A DNA stretch of 64,000 nucleotides, taken from contig NC_091589.1 in assembly GCF_042767895.1 (NCBI RefSeq), forward strand, positions 18,757,570 to 18,821,569, in the 5' to 3' direction. Both the position numbers and the translations under genes were made by a program. Source of the stretch: Penaeus vannamei. Taxonomy: Eukaryota > Arthropoda > Malacostraca > Decapoda > Penaeidae. Under the pieces are notes generated by a model. That model saw only the letters and a list, made by a program, of their open reading frames with translations, searched no databases and was not told the origin of the DNA. Positions 13,501 to 27,919 of the stretch are shown in pieces; positions within the stretch are counted from its first letter, which is position 1; every line of letters begins with the position of its first letter.

Positions 13501-16500
13501 TGTGTTGATTATTGCTATTATTGCAATTATTACGCAAATCATCATTATAAGTATCATTGTATAATTATTATCATAATTATTGTCCAAATTACTCTCATAA
13601 TTACCATTATTATCGTCATTATTGTCATTATTGATGGGGTTATCATCAAAATCATCCTAATTAGCAGAATTAATGGTAAAATCATCATAATCATCATTTA
13701 AACTGGAAAAAGGGGGGTTTTCGAGTCATCTCTCAGAAGGCTGTATTTTGCTAGATTTCGCCGGTTTTTCGACTTTTTGGATTTTTCTCCTTTTAGCCTT
13801 TTTCTCATTATAGATGGGCTTTATAATGATAATTATCATCATTATTGTCATTATCATCATCATTATTATCATTACTGTCATTATTGCCCTAATTACCCTT
13901 AATATAGTCATTATAATAATCATTATCTAAATTATTAATGTCATTTTCATCATTATAATGATTTTAATAATGATATTGACAATAATGATAATTCTTGAGA
14001 TAATAACAATAATGATAATGATTATAATAACAATAATGGCCGGGATATATTTAATTTTATTTTTATTTCTATCATTGTCGTTATTATTAGTGTTATTAGT
14101 AGGAAAATCATTAGAATATTGTTGAGTATTCTTATTATCGCAATTATTAGGCAAATCATCATTATAACTATCATTATATAATTTTTATCATAATTATTGT
14201 CCTAATTACTCGCATGATTATCATTATTACCGTCATTATTGATGGGGTTATCATCAAAATCATCCTAATTAGTAGAATTATTGCTAAAATCATCATAATC
14301 ATCATTTAAACTGGAAAAAGGGGGGTTTTCGACTCATCTCTCAGAAGGCTGTATTTTGCTAGATTTCGCCGGTTTTTCGACTTTTGGGATTTTTCTCCTT
14401 TTAGCCTTTTTCTCATTATAGATGGGCTTTATAATGATAATTATCATCATTATTGTCATTATCATCATCATTATTATCATTACTGTGATTATTGCCCTAA
14501 TTACCCTTAATATAGTCATTATAATAATCATTATCTTAATTATTAATGTCATTTTCATTATTATAATGATTTTAATAATGATAATGGCAATAATGATAAT
14601 TCTAGAAAGAATAACAACAATAAAATTTATTATAATAACAATAATAGCCGTGTTATAATTACTTTTATTATTATTTCTGTTATCATTGTCGTTATTATTA
14701 GTGTTATTAGTAGGAAATTATTAGAATTGTGTTGATTATTGCTATTATTGCAATTATTACGCAAATCATCATTATAAGTATCATTGTATAATTATTATCA
14801 TAATTATTGTCCAAATTACTCTCATAATTACCATTATTATCGTCATTATTGTCATTATTGATGGGGTTATCATCAAAATCATCCTAATTAGCAGAATTAA
14901 TGGTAAAATCATCATAATCATCATTTAAACTGGAAAAAGGGGGGTTTTCGAGTCATCTCTCAGAAGGCTGTATTTTGCTAGATTTCGCCGGTTTTTCGAC
15001 TTTTTGGATTTTTCTCCTTTTAGCCTTTTTCTCATTATAGATGGGCTTTATAATGATAATTATCATCATTATTGTCATTATCATCATCATTATTATCATT
15101 ACTGTCATTATTGCCCTAATTACCCTTAATATAGTCATTATAATAATCATTATCTAAATTATTAATGTCATTTTCATCATTATAATGATTTTAATAATGA
15201 TATTGACAATAATGATAATTCTTGAGATAATAACAATAATGATAATGATTATAATAACAATAATGGCCGGGATATATTTAATTTTATTTTTATTTCTATC
15301 ATTGTCGTTATTATTAGTGTTATTAGTAGGAAAATCATTAGAATATTGTTGAGTATTCTTATTATCGCAATTATTAGGCAAATCATCATTATAACTATCA
15401 TTATATAATTTTTATCATAATTATTGTCCTAATTACTCGCATGATTATCATTATTACCGTCATTATTGATGGGGTTATCATCAAAATCATCCTAATTAGT
15501 AGAATTATTGCTAAAATCATCATAATCATCATTTAAACTGGAAAAAGGGGGGTTTTCGACTCATCTCTCAGAAGGCTGTATTTTGCTAGATTTCGCCGGT
15601 TTTTCGACTTTTGGGATTTTTCTCCTTTTAGCCTTTTTCTCATTATAGATGGGCTTTATAATGATAATTATCATCATTATTGTCATTATCATCATCATTA
15701 TTATCATTACTGTGATTATTGCCCTAATTACCCTTAATATAGTCATTATAATAATCATTATCTTAATTATTAATGTCATTTTCATTATTATAATGATTTT
15801 AATAATGATAATGGCAATAATGATAATTCTAGAAAGAATAACAACAATAAAATTTATTATAATAACAATAATAGCCGTGTTATAATTACTTTTATTATTA
15901 TTTCTGTTATCATTGTCGTTATTATTAGTGTTATTAGTAGGAAATTATTAGAATTGTGTTGATTATTGCTATTATTGCAATTATTACGCAAATCATCATT
16001 ATAAGTATCATTGTATAATTATTATCATAATTATTGTCCAAATTACTCTCATAATTACCATTATTATCGTCATTATTGTCATTATTGATGGGGTTATCAT
16101 CAAAATCATCCTAATTAGCAGAATTAATGGTAAAATCATCATAATCATCATTTAAACTGGAAAAAGGGGGGTTTTCGAGTCATCTCTCAGAAGGCTGTAT
16201 TTTGCTAGATTTCGCCGGTTTTTCGACTTTTTGGATTTTTCTCCTTTTAGCCTTTTTCTCATTATAGATGGGCTTTATAATGATAATTATCATCATTATT
16301 GTCATTATCATCATCATTATTATCATTACTGTCATTATTGCCCTAATTACCCTTAATATAGTCATTATAATAATCATTATCTAAATTATTAATGTCATTT
16401 TCATCATTATAATGATTTTAATAATGATATTGACAATAATGATAATTCTTGAGATAATAACAATAATGATAATGATTATAATAACAATAATGGCCGGGAT

Positions 16501-19500
16501 ATATTTAATTTTATTTTGATTTCTATCATTGTCGTTATTATTAGTGTTATTAGTAGGAAAATCATTAGAATATTGTTGAGTATTCTTATTATCGCAATTA
16601 TTAGGCAAATCATCATTATAACTATCATTATATAATTTTTATCATAATTATTGTCCTAATTACTCGCATGATTATCATTATTACCGTCATTATTGATGGG
16701 GTTATCATCAAAATCATCCTAATTAGTAGAATTATTGCTAAAATCATCATAATCATCATTTAAACTGGAAAAAGGGGGGTTTTCGACTCATCTCTCAGAA
16801 GGCTGTATTTTGCTAGATTTCGCCGGTTTTTCGACTTTTGGGATTTTTCTCCTTTTAGCCTTTTTCTCATTATAGATGGGCTTTATAATGATGATTATCA
16901 TCATTATTGTCATTATCATCATCATTATTATCATTACTGTGATTATTGCCCTAATTACCCTTAATATAGTCATTATAATAATCATTATCTTAATTATTAA
17001 TGTCATTTTCATTATTATAATGATTTTAATAATGATAATGGCAATAATGATAATTCTAGAAAGAATAACAACAATAAAATTTATTATAATAACAATAATA
17101 GCCGTGTTATAATTACTTTTATTATTATTTCTGTTATCATTGTCGTTATTATTAGTGTTATTAGTAGGAAATTATTAGAATTGTGTTGATTATTGCTATT
17201 ATTGCAATTATTACGCAAATCATCATTATAAGTATCATTGTATAATTATTATCATAATTATTGTCCAAATTACTCTCATAATTACCATTATTATCGTCAT
17301 TATTGTCATTATTGATGGGGTTATCATCAAAATCATCCTAATTAGCAGAATTAATGGTAAAATCATCATAATCATCATTTAAACTGGAAAAAGGGGGGTT
17401 TTCGAGTCATCTCTCAGAAGGCTGTATTTTGCTAGATTTCGCCGGTTTTTCGACTTTTTGGATTTTTCTCCTTTTAGCCTTTTTCTCATTATAGATGGGC
17501 TTTATAATGATAATTATCATCATTATTGTCATTATCATCATCATTATTATCATTACTGTCATTATTGCCCTAATTACCCTTAATATAGTCATTATAATAA
17601 TCATTATCTAAATTATTAATGTCATTTTCATCATTATAATGATTTTAATAATGATATTGACAATAATGATAATTCTTGAGATAATAACAATAATGATAAT
17701 GATTATAATAACAATAATGGCCGGGATATATTTAATTTTATTTTTATTTCTATCATTGTCGTTATTATTAGTGTTATTAGTAGGAAAATCATTAGAATAT
17801 TGTTGAGTATTCTTATTATCGCAATTATTAGGCAAATCATCATTATAACTATCATTATATAATTTTTATCATAATTATTGTCCTAATTACTCGCATGATT
17901 ATCATTATTACCGTCATTATTGATGGGGTTATCATCAAAATCATCCTAATTAGTAGAATTATTGCTAAAATCATCATAATCATCATTTAAACTGGAAAAA
18001 GGGGGGTTTTCGACTCATCTCTCAGAAGGCTGTATTTTGCTAGATTTCGCCGGTTTTTCGACTTTTGGGATTTTTCTCCTTTTAGCCTTTTTCTCATTAT
18101 AGATGGGCTTTATAATGATAATTATCATCATTATTGTCATTATCATCATCATTATTATCATTACTGTGATTATTGCCCTAATTACCCTTAATATAGTCAT
18201 TATAATAATCATTATCTTAATTATTAATGTCATTTTCATTATTATAATGATTTTAATAATGATAATGGCAATAATGATAATTCTAGAAAGAATAACAACA
18301 ATAAAATTTATTATAATAACAATAATAGCCGTGTTATAATTACTTTTATTATTATTTCTGTTATCATTGTCGTTATTATTAGTGTTATTAGTAGGAAATT
18401 ATTAGAATTGTGTTGATTATTGCTATTATTGCAATTATTACGCAAATCATCATTATAAGTATCATTGTATAATTATTATCATAATTATTGTCCAAATTAC
18501 TCTCATAATTACCATTATTATCGTCATTATTGTCATTATTGATGGGGTTATCATCAAAATCATCCTAATTAGCAGAATTAATGGTAAAATCATCATAATC
18601 ATCATTTAAACTGGAAAAAGGGGGGTTTTCGAGTCATCTCTCAGAAGGCTGTATTTTGCTAGATTTCGCCGGTTTTTCGACTTTTTGGATTTTTCTCCTT
18701 TTAGCCTTTTTCTCATTATAGATGGGCTTTATAATGATAATTATCATCATTATTGTCATTATCATCATCATTATTATCATTACTGTCATTATTGCCCTAA
18801 TTACCCTTAATATAGTCATTATAATAATCATTATCTAAATTATTAATGTCATTTTCATCATTATAATGATTTTAATAATGATATTGACAATAATGATAAT
18901 TCTTGAGATAATAACAATAATGATAATGATTATAATAACAATAATGGCCGGGATATATTTAATTTTATTTTGATTTCTATCATTGTCGTTATTATTAGTG
19001 TTATTAGTAGGAAAATCATTAGAATATTGTTGAGTATTCTTATTATCGCAATTATTAGGCAAATCATCATTATAACTATCATTATATAATTTTTATCATA
19101 ATTATTGTCCTAATTACTCGCATGATTATCATTATTACCGTCATTATTGATGGGGTTATCATCAAAATCATCCTAATTAGTAGAATTATTGCTAAAATCA
19201 TCATAATCATCATTTAAACTGGAAAAAGGGGGGTTTTCGACTCATCTCTCAGAAGGCTGTATTTTGCTAGATTTCGCCGGTTTTTCGACTTTTGGGATTT
19301 TTCTCCTTTTAGCCTTTTTCTCATTATAGATGGGCTTTATAATGATGATTATCATCATTATTGTCATTATCATCATCATTATTATCATTACTGTGATTAT
19401 TGCCCTAATTACCCTTAATATAGTCATTATAATAATCATTATCTTAATTATTAATGTCATTTTCATTATTATAATGATTTTAATAATGATAATGGCAATA

Positions 19501-19860
19501 ATGATAATTCTAGAAAGAATAACAACAATAAAATTTATTATAATAACAATAATAGCCGTGTTATAATTACTTTTATTATTATTTCTGTTATCATTGTCGT
19601 TATTATTAGTGTTATTAGTAGGAAATTATTAGAATTGTGTTGATTATTGCTATTATTGCAATTATTACGCAAATCATCATTATAAGTATCATTGTATAAT
19701 TATTATCATAATTATTGTCCAAATTACTCTCATAATTACCATTATTATCGTCATTATTGTCATTATTGATGGGGTTATCATCAAAATCATCCTAATTAGC
19801 AGAATTAATAGTAAAATCATCATAATCATCATTTAAACAGGAAAAAGGGGGGTTTTCGAG

Positions 19861-20471
19861 TTATCTCTCAGAAGGCTGTATTTTGCTAGATTTCGCCGGT
19901 TTTTCGACTTTTTTGGATTTTTCTCCTTTTAGCCTTTTTCTCATTATAGATGGGCTTTATAATGATAATTATCATCATTATTGTCATTATCATCATCATT
20001 ATTATCATTACTGTCATTATTGCCCTAATTACCCTTAATATAGTCATTATAATAATCATTATCTTAAATCATTAATGTCATTTTCATCATTATAATGATT
20101 TTAATAATGATATTGACAATAATGATAATTCTTGAGATAATAACAATAAAATTTGATTATAATAACAATAATAGCCGGGATTATAATTTAATTTTATTTT
20201 TATTTCTATCATTGTCGTTATTATTAGTGTTATTAGTAGGAAATTATTAGAATTGTGTTGAGTTATTGCTTATTATTGCAATTATTAGGCAAATCATCAT
20301 TATAAGTATCATTGTATAATTATTATCATAATTATTGTCCAAATTACTCTCATAATTACCATTATTATCGTCATTATTGATGGGGTTATCATCAAAATAA
20401 TCCTAATTAGCAGAATTAATGGTAAAATCATCATAATCATCATTTAAACTGGAAAAAGGGGGGTTTTCGAG
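19861..20471 (+). repeat. Chimeric A/B monomer (611 bp)
   Basis: The unit starts TTATCTCTCAG rather than TCATCTCTCAG and carries a T6 run in GACTTTTTTGG. Where A and B differ by indels it carries bases of both types: ATCTTAAATCATTAATG, AAAATTTGATTATAATAAC, AGCCGGGATTATAATTT, and GTTGAGTTATTGCTTATTATT. Its first half body is A-like (ATTGACAATAATG) and its last third is B-like (CCAAATTACTCTC, GCAGAATTAATGG). It could be an ancestral-state monomer, a recombinant, or a consensus artefact. It falls exactly between two intact dimer registers. Confidence 0.85.
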
Positions 20472-23400
20472 TCATCTCTCAGAAGGCTGTATTTTGCTAG
20501 ATTTCGCCGGTTTTTCGACTTTTTGGATTTTTCTCCTTTTAGCCTTTTTCTCATTATAGATGGGCTTTATAATGATAATTATCATCATTATTGTCATTAT
20601 CATCATCATTATTATCATTACTGTCATTATTGCCCTAATTACCCTTAATATAGTCATTATAATAATCATTATCTAAATTATTAATGTCATTTTCATCATT
20701 ATAATGATTTTAATAATGATATTGACAATAATGATAATTCTTGAGATAATAACAATAATGATAATGATTATAATAACAATAATGGCCGGGATATATTTAA
20801 TTTTATTTTGATTTCTATCATTGTCGTTATTATTAGTGTTATTAGTAGGAAAATCATTAGAATATTGTTGAGTATTCTTATTATCGCAATTATTAGGCAA
20901 ATCATCATTATAACTATCATTATATAATTTTTATCATAATTATTGTCCTAATTACTCGCATGATTATCATTATTACCGTCATTATTGATGGGGTTATCAT
21001 CAAAATCATCCTAATTAGTAGAATTATTGCTAAAATCATCATAATCATCATTTAAACTGGAAAAAGGGGGGTTTTCGACTCATCTCTCAGAAGGCTGTAT
21101 TTTGCTAGATTTCGCCGGTTTTTCGACTTTTGGGATTTTTCTCCTTTTAGCCTTTTTCTCATTATAGATGGGCTTTATAATGATAATTATCATCATTATT
21201 GTCATTATCATCATCATTATTATCATTACTGTGATTATTGCCCTAATTACCCTTAATATAGTCATTATAATAATCATTATCTTAATTATTAATGTCATTT
21301 TCATTATTATAATGATTTTAATAATGATAATGGCAATAATGATAATTCTAGAAAGAATAACAACAATAAAATTTATTATAATAACAATAATAGCCGTGTT
21401 ATAATTACTTTTATTATTATTTCTGTTATCATTGTCGTTATTATTAGTGTTATTAGTAGGAAATTATTAGAATTGTGTTGATTATTGCTATTATTGCAAT
21501 TATTACGCAAATCATCATTATAAGTATCATTGTATAATTATTATCATAATTATTGTCCAAATTACTCTCATAATTACCATTATTATCGTCATTATTGTCA
21601 TTATTGATGGGGTTATCATCAAAATCATCCTAATTAGCAGAATTAATGGTAAAATCATCATAATCATCATTTAAACTGGAAAAAGGGGGGTTTTCGAGTC
21701 ATCTCTCAGAAGGCTGTATTTTGCTAGATTTCGCCGGTTTTTCGACTTTTTGGATTTTTCTCCTTTTAGCCTTTTTCTCATTATAGATGGGCTTTATAAT
21801 GATAATTATCATCATTATTGTCATTATCATCATCATTATTATCATTACTGTCATTATTGCCCTAATTACCCTTAATATAGTCATTATAATAATCATTATC
21901 TAAATTATTAATGTCATTTTCATCATTATAATGATTTTAATAATGATATTGACAATAATGATAATTCTTGAGATAATAACAATAATGATAATGATTATAA
22001 TAACAAAAATAGCCGTGTTATAATCACTTTTATTATTATTTCTGTTATCATTGTCGTTATTATTAGTGTTATTAGTAGGAAAATCATTAGAATTGTGTTG
22101 ATTATTGCTATTATTGCAATTATTACGCACATCATCATTATAAGTATCATTGTCGTTATTATTAGTGTTATTAGTAGGAAAATCATTAGAATATTGTTGA
22201 GTATTCTTATTATCGCAATTATTAGGCAAATCATCATTATAACTATCATTATATAATTTTTATCATAATTATTGTCCTAATTATTCGCATGATTATCATT
22301 ATTACCGTCATTATTGATGGGGTTATCATCAAAATCATCCTAATTAGTAGAATTATTGCTAAAATCATCATAATCATCATTTAAACTGGAAAAAGGGGGG
22401 TTTTCGACTCATCTCTCAGAAGGCTGTATTTTGCTAGATTTCGCCGGTTTTTCGACTTTTGGGATTTTTCTCCTTTTAGCCTTTTTCTCATTATAGATGG
22501 GCTTTATAATGATAATTATCATCATTATTGTCATTATCATCATCATTATTATCATTACTGTGATTATTGCCCTAATTACCCTTAATATAGTCATTATAAT
22601 AATCATTATCTTAATTATTAATGTCATTTTCATTATTATAATGATTTTAATAATGATAATGGCAATAATGATAATTCTAGAAAGAATAACAACAATAAAA
22701 TTTATTATAATAACAATAATAGCCGTGTTATAATTACTTTTATTATCATTTCTGTTATCATTGTCGTTATTATTAGTGTTATTAGTAGGAAATTATTAGA
22801 ATTGTGTTGATTATTGCTATTATTGCAATTATTACGCAAATCATCATTATAAGTATCATTGTATAATTATTATCATAATTATTGTCCAAATTACTCTCAT
22901 AATTACCATTATTATCGTCATTATTGTCATTATTGATGGGGTTATCATCAAAATCATCCTAATTAGCAGAATTAATGGTAAAATCATCATAATCATCATT
23001 TAAACTGGAAAAAGGGGGGTTTTCGAGTCATCTCTCAGAAGGCTGTATTTTGCTAGATTTCGCCGGTTTTTCGACTTTTTGGATTTTTCTCCTTTTAGCC
23101 TTTTTCTCATTATAGATGGGCTTTATAATGATAATTATCATCATTATTGTCATTATCATCATCATTATTATCATTACTGTCATTATTGCCCTAATTACCC
23201 TTAATATAGTCATTATAATAATCATTATCTAAATTATTAATGTCATTTTCATCATTATAATGATTTTAATAATGATATTGACAATAATGATAATTCTTGA
23301 GATAATAACAATAATGATAATGATTATAATAACAATAATGGCCGGGATATATTTAATTTTATTTTTATTTCTATCATTGTCGTTATTATTAGTGTTATTA

Positions 23401-25480
23401 GTAGGAAAATCATTAGAATATTGTTGAGTATTCTTATTATCGCAATTATTAGGCAAATCATCATTATAACTATCATTATATAATTTTTATCATAATTATT
23501 GTCCTAATTACTCGCATGATTATCATTATTACCGTCATTATTGATGGGGTTATCATCAAAATCATCCTAATTAGTAGAATTATTGCTAAAATCATCATAA
23601 TCATCATTTAAACTGGAAAAAGGGGGGTTTTCGACTCATCTCTCAGAAGGCTGTATTTTGCTAGATTTCGCCGGTTTTTCGACTTTTTGGATTTTTCTCC
23701 TTTTAGCCTTTTTCTCATTATAGATGGGCTTTATAATGATAATTATCATCATTATTGTCATTATCATCATCATTATTATCATTACTGTGATTATTGCCCT
23801 AATTACCCTTAATATAGTCATTATAATAATCATTATCTTAATTATTAATGTCATTTTCATTATTATAATGATTTTAATAATGATAATGGCAATAATGATA
23901 ATTCTAGAAAGAATAACAACAATAAAATTTATTATAATAACAATAATAGCCGTGTTATAATTACTTTTATTATTATTTCTGTTATCATTGTCGTTATTAT
24001 TAGTGTTATTAGTAGGAAATTATTAGAATTGTGTTGATTATTGCTATTATTGCAATTATTACGCAAATCATCATTATAAGTATCATTGTATAATTATTAT
24101 CATAATTATTGTCCAAATTACTCTCATAATTACCATTATTATCGTCATTATTGTCATTATTGATGGGGTTATCATCAAAATCATCCTAATTAGCAGAATT
24201 AATGGTAAAATCATCATAATCATCATTTAAACTGGAAAAAGGGGGGTTTTCGAGTCATCTCTCAGAAGGCTGTATTTTGCTAGATTTCGCCGGTTTTTCG
24301 ACTTTTTGGATTTTTCTCCTTTTAGCCTTTTTCTCATTATAGATGGGCTTTATAATGATAATTATCATCATTATTGTCATTATCATCATCATTATTATCA
24401 TTACTGTCATTATTGCCCTAATTACCCTTAATATAGTCATTATAATAATCATTATCTAAATTATTAATGTCATTTTCATCATTATAATGATTTTAATAAT
24501 GATATTGACAATAATGATAATTCTTGAGATAATAACAATAATGATAATGATTATAATAACAATAATGGCCGGGATATATTTAATTTTATTTTTATTTCTA
24601 TCATTGTCGTTATTATTAGTGTTATTAGTAGGAAAATCATTAGAATATTGTTGAGTATTCTTATTATCGCAATTATTAGGCAAATCATCATTATAACTAT
24701 CATTATATAATTTTTATCATAATTATTGTCCTAATTACTCGCATGATTATCATTATTACCGTCATTATTGATGGGGTTATCATCAAAATCATCCTAATTA
24801 GTAGAATTATTGCTAAAATCATCATAATCATCATTTAAACTGGAAAAAGGGGGGTTTTCGACTCATCTCTCAGAAGGCTGTATTTTGCTAGATTTCGCCG
24901 GTTTTTCGACTTTTGGGATTTTTCTCCTTTTAGCCTTTTTCTCATTATAGATGGGCTTTATAATGATGATTATCATCATTATTGTCATTATCATCATCAT
25001 TATTATCATTACTGTGATTATTGCCCTAATTACCCTTAATATAGTCATTATAATAATCATTATCTTAATTATTAATGTCATTTTCATTATTATAATGATT
25101 TTAATAATGATAATGGCAATAATGATAATTCTAGAAAGAATAACAACAAAAAAATTATTATAATAACAATAATAGCCGTGTTATAATTACTTTTATTATT
25201 ATTTCTGTTATCATTGTCGTTATTATTAGTGTTATTAGTAGGAAATTATTAGAATTGTGTTGATTATTGCTATTATTGCAATTATTACGCAAATCATCAT
25301 TATAAGTATCATTGTATAATTATTATCATAATTATTGTCCAAATTACTCTCATAATTACCATTATTATCGTCATTATTGTCATTATTGATGGGGTTATCA
25401 TCAAAATCATCCTAATTAGCAGAATTAATGGTAAAATCATCATAATCATCATTTAAACTGGAAAAAGGGGGGTTTTCGAG
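20472..25480 (+). repeat. A-B dimers after the chimeric unit
   Basis: Four A-B pairs start at 20472, 21699, 23028 and 24255. The first and third are the standard 1227 bp. The second is enlarged by 102 bp in its A unit. The fourth is 1226 bp: its B unit (24863) reads AACAAAAAAATTATT where others read AACAATAAAATTTATT. The B unit at 23636 carries the A-type GACTTTTTGG. This stretch is still close to the homogeneous block but shows the first structural variants. Confidence 0.92.
21699..22408 (+). repeat. Enlarged A monomer with B insert (A-B-A mosaic, 710 bp)
   Basis: The unit begins as A, switches to B-type sequence at about 22005 (ATAGCCGTGTTATAATCAC, later GTGTTGATTATTGC and ATTACGCACATC), and returns to A at about 22150. 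There the piece ATTGTCGTTATTATTAGTG occurs a second time, followed by GAATATTGTTGAGTATTC. The net gain is 102 bp over 608. The pattern fits an unequal exchange between A and B within the shared GTCGTTATTATTAGTG motif. Confidence 0.88.
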
Positions 25481-27919
25481 TCATCTCTCAGAAGGCTGTA
25501 TTTTGCTAGATTTCGCCGGTTTTTCGACTTTTGGGATTTTTCTCCTTTTAGCCTTTTTCTCATTATAGATGGGCTTTATAATGATAATTATCATCATTAT
25601 TGTCATTATCATCATCATTATTATCATTACTGTCATTATTGCCCTAATTACCCTTAATATAGTCATTATAATAATCATTATCTAAATTATTAATGTCATT
25701 TTCATCATTATAATGATTTTAATAATGATATTGACAATAATGATAATTCTTGAGATAATAACAATAATGATAATGATTATAATAACAATAATGGCCGGGA
25801 TATATTTAATTTTATTTTTATTTCTATCATTGTCGTTATTATTAGTGTTATTAGTAGGAAAATCATTAGAATATTGTTGAGTATTCTTATTATCGCAATT
25901 ATTAGGCAAATCATCATTATAACTATCATTATATAATTTTTATCATAATTATTGTCCTAATTACTCGCATGATTATCATTATTACCGTCATTATTGATGG
26001 GGTTATCATCAAAATCATCCTAATTAGTAGAATTATTGCTAAAATCATCATAATCATCATTTAAACTGGAAAAAGGGGGGTTTTCGAGTCATCTCTCAGA
26101 AGGCTGTATTTTGCTAGATTTCGCCGGTTTTTCGACTTTTTGGATTTTTCTCCTTTTAGCCTTTTTCTCATTATAGATGGGCTTTATAATGATAATTATC
26201 ATCATTATTGTCATTATCATCATCATTATTATCATTACTGTCATTATTGCCCTAATTACCCTTAATATAGTCATTATAATAATCATTATCTAAATTATTA
26301 ATGTCATTTTCATCATTATAATGATTTTAATAATGATATTGACAATAATGATAATTCTTGAGATAATAACAATAATGATAATGATTATAATAACAATAAT
26401 GGCCGGGATATATTTAATTTTATTTTTATTTCTATCATTGTCGTTATTATTAGTGTTATTAGTAGGAAATTATTAGAGTATTGTTGAGTATTCTTATTAT
26501 CGCAATTATTAGGCAAATCATCATTATAACTATCATTATATAATTTTTATCATAATTATTGTCCGAATTACTCGCATGATTATCATTATTACCGTCATTA
26601 TTGATGGAGTTATCATCAAAATCATCCTAATTAGTAGAATTATTGCTAAAATCATCATAATCATCATTTAAACTGGAAAAAGGGGGGTTTTCGACTCATC
26701 TCTCAGAAGGCTGTATTTTGCTAGATTTCGCCGGTTTTTCGACTTTTTGGATTTTTCTCCTTTTAGCCTTTTTCTCATTATAGATGGGCTTTATAATGAT
26801 AATTATCATCATTATTGTCATGATCATCATCATTATTATCATTACTGTCATTATTGCCCTAATTACCCTTAATATAGTCATTATGATAATCATTATCTTA
26901 ATTATTAATGTCATTTTCATTATTATAATGATTTTAATAATGATAATGGCAATAATGATAATTCTAGAAAGAATAACAACAATAAAATTTATTATAATAA
27001 CAATAATAGCCGTGTTATAATTACTTTTATTATTATTTCTGTTATCATTGTCGTTATTATTAGTGTTATTAGTAGGAAATTATTAGAATTGTGTTGATTA
27101 TTGCTATTATTGCAATTATTAGGCAAATCATCATTATAAGTATCATTGTATAATTATTATCATAATTATTGTCCAAATTACTCTCATAATTACCATTATT
27201 ATCGTCATTATTGTCATTCTGATGGGGTTATCATCAAAATCATCCTAATTAGCAGAATTAATGGTAAAATCATCATAATCATCATTTAAACTGGAAAAGG
27301 GGGGTTTTCGAGTCATCTCTCAGAAGGCTGTATTTTGCTAGATTTCGCCGGTTTTTCGACTTTTTGGATTTTTCTCCTTTTAGCCTTTTTCTCATTATAG
27401 ATGGGCTTTATGATGATAATTATCATTATTGTCATTATCATCATCATTATTATCATTACTGTGATTATTGCCCTAATTACCCTTAATATAGTCATTATAA
27501 TAATCATTATCTTAATTCTTAATGTCATTTTCATTATTATAATGATTTTAATAATGACAATGGCAATAATGATAATTCTAGAAAGAATAACAACAATAAA
27601 ATTTATTATAATAACAATAATAGCCGTGTTATAATTACTTTTATTATCATTTCTGTTATCATTGTCGTTATTATTAGTGTTATTAGTAGGAAATTATTAG
27701 AATTGTGTTGATTATTGCTATTATTGCAATTATTACGCAAATCATCATTATAAGTATCATTGTATAATTATTATCATAATTATTGTCCAAATTACTCTCA
27801 TAATTACCATTATTATCGTCATTATTGATGGGGTTATCATCAAAATAATCCTAATTAGCAGAATTAATGGTAAAATCATCATAATCATCATTTAAACTGG
27901 AAAAAGGGGGGTTTTCGAG
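25481..27919 (+). repeat. Out-of-register A-A-B-B run
   Basis: Unit starts are 25481 (A, 608 bp), 26089 (A, 607), 26696 (B body, 617) and 27313 (B, 607), breaking the strict A-B alternation. Hybrids occur: 25481 is an A unit with the B-type GACTTTTGGG; 26696 has an A-type CTGTCATT in front of a B body and ends with the A-type ATTAGGCAAATC. This is what unequal crossing-over by one monomer would leave behind. Confidence 0.88.

Larger units (their letters stand above)
261..19860 (+). repeat. 16 near-identical A-B dimers (1227-bp higher-order repeat)
   Basis: Fifteen dimers are exactly 1227 bp and one is 1195 bp (3942-5136). Differences I could spot are few. A T/G site gives ATTTTGATTTC instead of ATTTTTATTTC in the A units at 261, 6364, 16180 and 18634. 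An A/G change gives GATGATTATC in the B units at 16788 and 19242. A TTATCATTTCTG variant lies near 12216. One deletion lies at ~4520. Such uniformity implies recent expansion or efficient homogenisation of the dimer rather than of the monomer. Confidence 0.95.
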
